Positions 7,430 through 13,007 of a stretch of DNA of 13,007 nt are shown in pieces. The translations under genes were made by a program, and so were the position numbers. Numbering within the stretch: the first letter of the stretch is position 1; every line of letters begins with the position of its first letter. The DNA comes from an uncultured Flavobacteriales bacterium (lineage in GTDB: Bacteria; Bacteroidota; Bacteroidia; Flavobacteriales_D; Crocinitomicaceae). Below the pieces are notes generated by a model. It was not told the DNA's origin, searched no databases, and saw only the letters and a program-made list of their open reading frames with translations. Location: NCBI GenBank assembly GCA_905479845.1, contig CAJQOB010000202.1, forward strand, positions 1 through 13,007, written 5' to 3'.

Positions 7430-8509
7430 ATGAACGATTTACTCCAAAAATTAGAAGCAATTCATTTCAGATTCATTGAAGTGGGAACGCTGATTGTCGA
7501 TCCCGATATTATCGCGGATATGAAGCGCTACGTCAAATTGAACAAGGAATACAAAGATTTGGAGGAGATCGATAAAGTTTACAAGAGCTACAAAGATCTT
7601 CTAGATAATCTTGCGAGTTCCAAAGAATTACTTGCTGAAGAAACTGATCCTGAAATGCGAGAGATGGCAAAGATGGAAATCGATGAATTAGAGACGGCTC
7701 GAGGTCCGATGGAAGAAGACATTAAAATGATGTTGATTCCTAAAGACCCAGAAGATGAAAAATCGGCAATCATGGAATTGCGTGCTGGAACTGGTGGAGA
7801 TGAAGCATGTATTTTCGTAGGTGATGTCTTCAGAATGTATACAATGTTCTTCAAGGAAAAAGGGTGGAAGTACGAAGTGACCAACACCAATGAAGGAGGA
7901 ACTGCTGGATACAAGGAGATTACAATGAACATTGATGCGCCAGCAGCATACGGAGTATTGAAATTTGAGTCTGGTGTACACCGTGTTCAACGTGTTCCTG
8001 AGACTGAATCTCAAGGGCGTGTGCACACATCAGCAATTACGGTGGCTGTCTTGCCAGAAGCAGAAGAGGTAGATTTCGATTTGAACATGTCTGATGTTCG
8101 TCGTGATACCTACCGTGCATCTGGAGCAGGTGGTCAGCACGTAAATAAGACGGAATCAGCGATTCGATTAACGCATATTCCTACTGGGGTTGTTGCCGAA
8201 TGTCAGGATGGTCGTTCTCAACACAAAAACTTGGAGAAAGCGATTTCCATGTTGCGTTCTCGATTGTATCAAATTGAGTTGGATAAAATTCAAAGTGCCC
8301 GATCTGAACACAGAAAATCACTCGTTTCGACTGGTGATAGATCAGCTAAGATTCGTACATACAATTATCCTCAAGGAAGAATTACCGATCACCGAATTAA
8401 TAAAACACTCTACAAGCTCGATGCGTTCATGAATGGAGATGTCCAAGAAATGATTGATGCATTGAAAATGGCAGAAAACGCCGAAAAGTTGAAAAACGAG
8501 CAAGTATGA
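7430..8509 (+). CDS. prfA: Peptide chain release factor 1
   Basis: A 359-residue translation termination factor that reads UAA and UAG stop codons in the ribosomal A site and triggers peptidyl-tRNA hydrolysis. The universal G234-G235-Q236 motif is intact within SGAGGQHVNKTES. The codon-recognition tripeptide is P190-E191-T192, in the position of the RF1-type PxT motif (RVPETESQGR), which separates it from RF2 with SPF. G120-T-G-G-D-E-A is the usual family block. Length is normal and the gene is complete. It begins 2 bases after purM and overlaps pyrF by 4 bases, so all three should be translated from one message. Confidence 0.97.
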   Translation: MNDLLQKLEAIHFRFIEVGTLIVDPDIIADMKRYVKLNKEYKDLEEIDKVYKSYKDLLDNLASSKELLAEETDPEMREMAKMEIDELETARGPMEEDIKMMLIPKDPEDEKSAIMELRAGTGGDEACIFVGDVFRMYTMFFKEKGWKYEVTNTNEGGTAGYKEITMNIDAPAAYGVLKFESGVHRVQRVPETESQGRVHTSAITVAVLPEAEEVDFDLNMSDVRRDTYRASGAGGQHVNKTESAIRLTHIPTGVVAECQDGRSQHKNLEKAISMLRSRLYQIELDKIQSARSEHRKSLVSTGDRSAKIRTYNYPQGRITDHRINKTLYKLDAFMNGDVQEMIDALKMAENAEKLKNEQV

Positions 8510-9324
8510 CAAAAGCAGAATTGATCGAACAAATTCGATTAAAACGATCTTTCCTTTGTGTTGGATTAGATACCGATTTGGATAAAATTCCACCATACCT
8601 TTTGGAGACGGAAGACCCGATTTTCGAATTCAATAAGGCAATCATTGATGCAACAAAAGATTACTGTGTAGCATACAAGCCAAACATCGCATTCTACGAA
8701 TGTCACGGCCCGAAAGGCTGGGAATCGCTTCAAAAAACGTTGGACTACATTCCTGATAATATTTTCACTATTGCAGATGCAAAACGTGGGGATATCGGAA
8801 ATACATCGAACTATTACGCGAAAACATTTTTTGAGTATTTAGACGCGGATTCGGTTACTATCGCACCATATATGGGGTCGGATAGCGTTACGCCGTTCTT
8901 CGAGTTTCCTGGGAAATGGGTTATTTTGTTAGCGTTAACATCGAACAAAGGAGCGCTCGATTTCCAATTTACACCGGACATCAATAACGTTGAACTGTAT
9001 AAAAAGGTATTGACGAAGTCTCAGGAATGGGGAACAGACGAGAACCTAATGTACGTTGTTGGTGCAACACGTGCTGAAGGAATAGGTGAAGTTCGAAAAT
9101 TGGTTCCAGATAATTTCTTTTTAGTTCCTGGAGTAGGAGCCCAAGGTGGTTCTTTATCTGATGTTGCTAACTACGGTTGGAACAAAGATTGTGGTTTGCT
9201 TGTCAACTCATCAAGAGGAATTATTTATGCTTCGCAGGATACTGATTTCGCAGAGAAATCTGCTAAAGCAGCCGAAGCTATTCAGGTTAAGATGGCTCAA
9301 ATCTTATCGGAGAAGAATTTTTAA
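8506..9324 (+). CDS. pyrF: Orotidine 5'-phosphate decarboxylase
   Basis: A 272-residue enzyme of the last step of UMP synthesis, decarboxylating OMP. It belongs to the longer bacterial form of the family. The catalytic charged network is seen as D91-A-K93-R-G-D96 followed by IGNT. The N-terminal L16-like strand reads FLCVGLDTDLDKIP with the substrate-binding aspartate, and the C-terminal phosphate-binding region reads FLVPGVGAQGG and VNSSRGIIYAS. The ATG overlaps the prfA stop as ATGA, fixing the start and suggesting translational coupling. It ends the housekeeping operon; no strong terminator follows. Confidence 0.96.
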   Translation: MTKAELIEQIRLKRSFLCVGLDTDLDKIPPYLLETEDPIFEFNKAIIDATKDYCVAYKPNIAFYECHGPKGWESLQKTLDYIPDNIFTIADAKRGDIGNTSNYYAKTFFEYLDADSVTIAPYMGSDSVTPFFEFPGKWVILLALTSNKGALDFQFTPDINNVELYKKVLTKSQEWGTDENLMYVVGATRAEGIGEVRKLVPDNFFLVPGVGAQGGSLSDVANYGWNKDCGLLVNSSRGIIYASQDTDFAEKSAKAAEAIQVKMAQILSEKNF

Positions 9325-9369
9325 GTGCACCTATTTTAATTCATGTATCTTGAGATTCGTTGAAAGCGA

Positions 9370-9390
9370 CCGCAAGTTTTTTTCTTGTGG
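9370..9390. other. Short hairpin with a T-rich loop after pyrF
   Basis: CCGCAAG (9370-9376) pairs with CTTGTGG (9384-9390), with one G-U wobble, around a loop of seven T. It lies between pyrF and the DUF2490 gene. The T run is in the loop rather than after the stem, so it is not a standard terminator. A role in mRNA processing or weak attenuation is possible but unsupported. Confidence 0.3.
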
Positions 9391-9423
9391 AGCTACATAA
9401 TATTCAACGCTAAAACTCTGTGC

Positions 9424-10110
9424 ATGAAAAACCTCCTTTTATCCACCTTACTGTTGATTTTATTCTCCAGTAATGCAACCTGTCAAAATGAAATCCAAAC
9501 ACGCGATTTAGAGTCCTGGTCAACGGTTTCTGCAAACAAGCAAATCACGAAAGTCTTCGGATTAAACCTTGAGCAAAGTGTACGCATGTACGACAACAGT
9601 ACGAAGATCGACCAGTATTTCACCAATCTCGATTTGAACTTTAAAGTAGGAAAAGGCTTTTCGCTTACAGGTGGATTTAGGTTCATTGGCGATCGAGATA
9701 AAGATGATGGTTCATATGAAAATCATCTCAGATTTAATGGAGATATCAACTATAAACACTCCGTTGATCGCTTTAAATTCAAATATCGAATTCGTCTTCA
9801 AACGAAAAACGAATTAGCATACTCTCGTGAAGAAGGTGATTTCTTGAGAAACTCATTCCGTATTCGAGCGGGAGTAAAGTACAACATCAAAGGATGGAAA
9901 CTAGACCCAGAAATGTCTTACGAACTTTTCAGAGAATCAGGGAAGTACATGGTTTCGTCCTTTAACAAATACAGAATTTCACTTAGTACTAAATACAAAT
10001 TCAATAAACTGATTGAACTCAAAGCGTTTTACCGATACGAGCGCGGACTAGGTAGTCTATTACCACAATCCACGAACATTGTTGGATTCAACCTAATGTT
10101 TAACCTCTAA
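9424..10110 (+). CDS. DUF2490 family outer-membrane beta-barrel candidate
   Basis: A 228-residue exported protein matching the DUF2490 pattern (DLESWSTVSANKQITKVFGLNLEQSVR...). I place the start at the ATG at 9424 rather than at 9385, because from there a signal peptide begins at once (MKNLLLSTLLLILFSSNATC, cleavage near residue 20); the upstream 13 residues would bury it and run through the hairpin at 9370-9390. The mature part is a series of amphipathic strands with alternating aromatic and charged residues (FSLTGGFRFIGDRD, KFKYRIRLQTK, LIELKAFYRYERGLG) and ends NIVGFNLMFNL, as expected for an outer-membrane barrel, although the last residue is Leu rather than Phe. Substrate is unknown. It is 10 bases before the CotH gene and is probably its partner at the cell surface. 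Confidence 0.85.
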   Translation: MKNLLLSTLLLILFSSNATCQNEIQTRDLESWSTVSANKQITKVFGLNLEQSVRMYDNSTKIDQYFTNLDLNFKVGKGFSLTGGFRFIGDRDKDDGSYENHLRFNGDINYKHSVDRFKFKYRIRLQTKNELAYSREEGDFLRNSFRIRAGVKYNIKGWKLDPEMSYELFRESGKYMVSSFNKYRISLSTKYKFNKLIELKAFYRYERGLGSLLPQSTNIVGFNLMFNL

Positions 10111-10120
10111 AATAGAAACG

Positions 10121-11446
10121 ATGATAAAAACTAAGATTTTATTTATTGCAGCTGTAGTGATTTCACTCGTTTCATGTAAAAAGGTGAAAACCGTGGATCA
10201 GAGTGAATTACTAGCCGATTGGACAACAGCTACGCACAGTGCATCCACTCCAAACTATTCATTTTTTGATGACAACACCGTTCAACGATTCGATATTACG
10301 ATTGATGAAGCCTGGTGGACAATCATGCAAGAGCACAAAGAGGAATACATCGACAACTCTCAGGGGACTGGGTTTTCTGATGTAACTCCCATATACGTTC
10401 CATGTAATCTCGAACACAACGGAATCAACTGGTACAATGTAGGGATTCGCTACAAGGGAAATTCAAGTTTGAGTAACTCAAATGGAAATGGGAAACTGCC
10501 TTTTCGATTAAAATTCGAGGAGTTCGCTAACGATTATCCGGAAATCACTGGACAGAATTTCTATGGGTTTGAGGAGTTATCACTTTCAAGTAATTTCAAC
10601 GATAAATCTCTAATGCGTGAGAAAGTAGCGTCAGATTTATTCAGAGACTTTGGCGTGCCTTGCGCGAGAGCGGTGTTCTGTGAAATGTACATTGATTATG
10701 GGGAAGGTCCTGTTTACTTTGGGTTGTACACAGTGTTGGAAGTGGTATTTGATAGTGCCATTAAAAATGAGTTTGGTTCAAATACAGGGAACTGTTACAA
10801 ACCTGATGGTGATGGGGCTTCATTTGCAAATGGTTCCTACGCCGAAAGTTACTTTGAAAATAAAACGGACGGTACGAATTTCTCAGATGTGGTAGGATTG
10901 TATAATACAATTCATAGTTCATTGCGAACAAGTAACCCGGCTCAGTGGAGAACTGAGATGAATTCTTATTTAAACATGGACGATTATTTAAAGTACATGG
11001 CGGTGAATTTCACCATCCAAAATTGGGATACCTACGGTAGAATGACACATAACTATTACATGTACAACGATCCGTCAACTGGACAACTGAATTGGATTCC
11101 ATGGGATAATAATGAAGCATTTGAAGAAGGGAAAATGGGAGGAGCATTGTCCATTGATTTGAGTGATGCAACTGACGAGTGGCCATTGTTGAGTTACGTC
11201 ATTTCCGACGCCGTCTACGAAACGCAATACAAGAATTACTTACGTGATTTCATTAATAATCACTTTAACACTTCTAACATGTCTTCGATTTATTCCAATT
11301 ACAGTAGTTTGATTCAGTCTTCGGTGAATGCTGAAACGAGTGCTTATTCTTATTTGAACACTCCAACTGACTTTTCGAATGCGGTCTCTGATTTGAATAC
11401 GCATGTAAACGATCGATATTCCGTGGTAGATGCTTATGCACCTTGA
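10121..11446 (+). CDS. CotH kinase family lipoprotein
   Basis: A 441-residue lipoprotein of the CotH family, atypical kinases first known from Bacillus spore coats, where CotH phosphorylates coat proteins. The signal peptide ends in lipobox L16-V-S-C19. Family blocks are R110-Y-K-G-N-S-S, the region S157-NFNDKSLMREKVA, Y199-F-G-L-Y-T-V-L-E207, C225-Y-K-P-D-G-D-G-A with a candidate ATP-contacting Lys227, N301-W-D303-T-Y-G, and W325-I-P-W-D329-N-N. D303 and D329 are my candidates for the catalytic and metal-binding aspartates; many homologues have WDLD or WDND at the second site. Acting outside the cytoplasm, its phosphate donor and target are unknown. It directly follows the DUF2490 gene. Confidence 0.9.
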   Translation: MIKTKILFIAAVVISLVSCKKVKTVDQSELLADWTTATHSASTPNYSFFDDNTVQRFDITIDEAWWTIMQEHKEEYIDNSQGTGFSDVTPIYVPCNLEHNGINWYNVGIRYKGNSSLSNSNGNGKLPFRLKFEEFANDYPEITGQNFYGFEELSLSSNFNDKSLMREKVASDLFRDFGVPCARAVFCEMYIDYGEGPVYFGLYTVLEVVFDSAIKNEFGSNTGNCYKPDGDGASFANGSYAESYFENKTDGTNFSDVVGLYNTIHSSLRTSNPAQWRTEMNSYLNMDDYLKYMAVNFTIQNWDTYGRMTHNYYMYNDPSTGQLNWIPWDNNEAFEEGKMGGALSIDLSDATDEWPLLSYVISDAVYETQYKNYLRDFINNHFNTSNMSSIYSNYSSLIQSSVNAETSAYSYLNTPTDFSNAVSDLNTHVNDRYSVVDAYAP

Positions 11447-11640
11447 GAAGGTCGAGACTTAATATTCAACTGCTATTAAATGTTAATCTTTTGTTAACCA
11501 AATAGCGTTAGAATCATTGCTCGTTTTAGTTATGCGCGCCTACAATTCAATGGTCTAGGGATACTCACGAAGTTCCTTGGATCGTTTCGGCGCGACGTCC
11601 TTCTCTAGTTGGAGTTTCCGAGCGTTTATTGCGCCTTTAA
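11447..11640. other. Noncoding region with possible RNA structure
   Basis: No coding region is seen between the CotH stop and the MMPL promoter. After an AT-rich start (11447-11515) the sequence becomes GC-richer than usual for spacers here. CGCGCC (11535-11540) can pair with GGCGCG (11589-11594), and GCTCG (11519-11523) with CGAGC (11629-11633), nested around it. CTAGGGA (11555-11561) could also pair with TCTCTAG (11612-11618), which would make a pseudoknot. TTTG (11490-11493), 18 bases before AATCATTG (11512-11519), is a weak promoter match. A small RNA or a structured leader is possible; no known RNA family is recognised. Confidence 0.25.
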
Positions 11641-11644
11641 TTCC

Positions 11645-11674
11645 TTTGTCCCCGAATATATTATAGTACCTTTG
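11645..11674 (+). promoter_or_regulatory. Promoter of the MMPL exporter gene
   Basis: TTTG (11645-11648) and TACCTTTG (11667-11674), 18 bases apart, match the Bacteroidota promoter consensus TTTG-N19-TAnnTTTG almost exactly. The -7 element is identical to that before purM. Transcription should start near 11680, giving a leader of about 20-25 bases before the ATG at 11704. Confidence 0.8.
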
Positions 11675-11703
11675 TGCTTTCGTAAAAAGGAAACCAGACA
11701 TTT

Positions 11704-13007
11704 ATGTGGCAATTTATTGCTAATCTAATTTTAAGGAATCGATTAATAATCATAGGGTTATTGACCCTTCTTACTGTGTTTCTTGGTTACAACGCCGTGA
11801 CAGGGTTGAAGTTAGATAACCGCTACGGTGTTCTTCTCCCCAAGTCAGCGCAGGCCAGTATCGACTACGATCGTTTTCAAGACATGTTCGGTGAAGATGG
11901 TGGTGTTCTGGTAATCGGAATTCAAACAGATTCACTTTACACGGAAGATCGTTTCCTTAAATGGAAAGAACTCGGAGATTCAATCCTCATGTTGGATGGT
12001 GTTGAATCGGTGGTTTCTGAAGCGAATCTTTTCACCATTTACAACAATCGTGAGAAAGGCAAATTCGATGCACACCGTGTATTTTCAGATGTAACTTACA
12101 AGGAAAAATCCATTGACTCCATTCAACGAGAGATCAGGGAAAACCCAATGTATAAAGACCTTCTCTTCAATGACGAAAATGCTTCGTTGATGATGGTTGA
12201 GATTGATGGTCGATTCTTACTGGATCAACAAAAGGCAAACGTCGTCTTAGATATTGAAAACTTGGCTTCATCGTATGAGCAAGATTTAGGTCACGCGAAA
12301 TTTGCTGGATTACCTCACTTGAGAGTAATTATCGGGAAACGCGTTGTAAAGGAGATGTACCTCTTCGTAGGATTGTTACTCCTAGTAACATCGCTCTTGT
12401 TGTACCTCTTTTTCCGCTCACTCCGTGTAGTATTCATCTGTAACCTTGTTGTAGCAGTAGCAGTTATTTGGTCAATTGGATTAATCGGGGCACTTGGTTT
12501 CGACCTGACGATTATCATGGCATTGATTCCTCCACTGATGATTGTGATTGGAATCCCGAACTGTATTTTCCTCCTCACCAAGTATCATCAAGAAGTCAAG
12601 GATCACGGAAATAAGGTCAAAGCACTTACACGTGTAATTCGAAAAATTGGTACTGCTACTTTCTTGACGAACTTAACGACTTCACTCGGTTTCTTGACAT
12701 TCATTACAACAAACTCACCGAAACTAATTGAATTCGGAATCAGTGCTTCATTGAACATTATTCTGGTATTCATCTTATCGATTTGTATACTACCAATCGT
12801 TTTATCTTTCTCGAAGAAACCACGTGAGAAACACCTGAAACACTTAGATCGTAAACTAGCGGTAGGCTTACTAAATAACTTGGTCCACATTGCTGGGAAC
12901 CACAGAAAATGGGTGTACATTGTTACCATCGGAGTTGTGGTGTTCAGTATCGTTGGAATGACTCGCATCGAGGCAACAGGAAATTTAACAGGTGACTTGC
13001 CTGCAGG
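11704..13007 (+). CDS. MMPL/RND-superfamily exporter, N-terminal part (cut by window edge)
   Basis: The reading frame stays open for 434 codons to the right edge. It is an inner-membrane protein of the MMPL-type RND superfamily (COG1033-like), which move lipids, hopanoids or other hydrophobic compounds. Membrane segment 1 (about residues 13-32) is followed by a large periplasmic domain (about 33-212), then a bundle of segments at about 217-237, 241-263, 267-291, 317-338 and 344-369, and another after a cytoplasmic loop at about 403-420, matching the first half of a two-repeat RND protein. Where many relatives have G-V-D-Y-A in the fourth segment, this one has G283-I-P-N-C287, lacking the aspartate thought to relay protons. 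The ATG lies just downstream of a good promoter. Substrate unknown. Confidence 0.88.
   Translation, partial: MWQFIANLILRNRLIIIGLLTLLTVFLGYNAVTGLKLDNRYGVLLPKSAQASIDYDRFQDMFGEDGGVLVIGIQTDSLYTEDRFLKWKELGDSILMLDGVESVVSEANLFTIYNNREKGKFDAHRVFSDVTYKEKSIDSIQREIRENPMYKDLLFNDENASLMMVEIDGRFLLDQQKANVVLDIENLASSYEQDLGHAKFAGLPHLRVIIGKRVVKEMYLFVGLLLLVTSLLLYLFFRSLRVVFICNLVVAVAVIWSIGLIGALGFDLTIIMALIPPLMIVIGIPNCIFLLTKYHQEVKDHGNKVKALTRVIRKIGTATFLTNLTTSLGFLTFITTNSPKLIEFGISASLNIILVFILSICILPIVLSFSKKPREKHLKHLDRKLAVGLLNNLVHIAGNHRKWVYIVTIGVVVFSIVGMTRIEATGNLTGDLPA

Noticed and set aside
9370..9390. Terminator for the purM-prfA-pyrF operon
   Set aside because: The stem is short and the T run is in the loop, with no T tract after the stem on either strand; kept only as a hairpin of unknown role.
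9385..9423. Upstream ATG that would add 13 residues to the DUF2490 protein
   Set aside because: It places 13 mostly non-basic residues before an otherwise perfect signal peptide and overlaps the hairpin at 9370-9390; the ATG at 9424 is the natural start.
12315..12968. Minus-strand open frames of 88 and 121 codons
   Set aside because: They lie antisense to the MMPL gene, which has clear family features and membrane segments; they show no recognisable motif and are shadows.

Overview
The window looks like chromosomal DNA of a Bacteroidota bacterium, most likely Flavobacteriales; a Fluviicola/Crocinitomicaceae-type relative is a guess. The grounds are a moderately AT-rich sequence, start codons without Shine-Dalgarno sequences, promoters with the Bacteroidota -7 element TAnnTTTG (TACCTTTG at 6237-6244 and 11667-11674), and family types common in this phylum: a long PurM, a TopB with DAGQEGE in its Toprim domain, DUF2490 and CotH surface proteins, WG repeats and a GxxExxY protein.

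Layout. On the minus strand, 1-586 is the N-terminal half of glyceraldehyde-3-phosphate dehydrogenase (gap), cut by the window edge. Everything else is on the plus strand. A lipoprotein of unknown function (787-1473) ends at a clear hairpin terminator. A gene-free stretch (1529-1844) carries short direct and inverted repeats resembling degraded intergenic repeats of Bacteroidota. Then come a GxxExxY protein (1845-2243), a type IA topoisomerase of the TopB class (2262-4364) and an overlapping small membrane protein (4361-4591). Two exported proteins follow: a WG-repeat protein (4660-5541) and one of unknown family (5549-6151).

A tight housekeeping operon, purM-prfA-pyrF (6261-9324), has a 2-base gap and a 4-base overlap between its genes. 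It joins purine synthesis, translation termination and pyrimidine synthesis. Next is a cell-surface pair, a DUF2490 beta-barrel candidate (9424-10110) and a CotH-family lipoprotein kinase candidate (10121-11446), 10 bases apart. A GC-richer noncoding stretch with possible RNA structure (11447-11640) leads to a well-formed promoter and the first 434 codons of an MMPL/RND-type exporter (11704-13007), cut by the right edge.

Most of the window is ordinary core genome. I see no CRISPR array, tRNA, rRNA, insertion sequence or phage gene, and no convincing new multi-gene system. The items most worth a second look are the repeat-bearing spacer before the GxxExxY gene, the DUF2490-CotH pair without its usual partners, the noncoding region at 11447-11640, and missing acidic residues in TopB and the MMPL protein.
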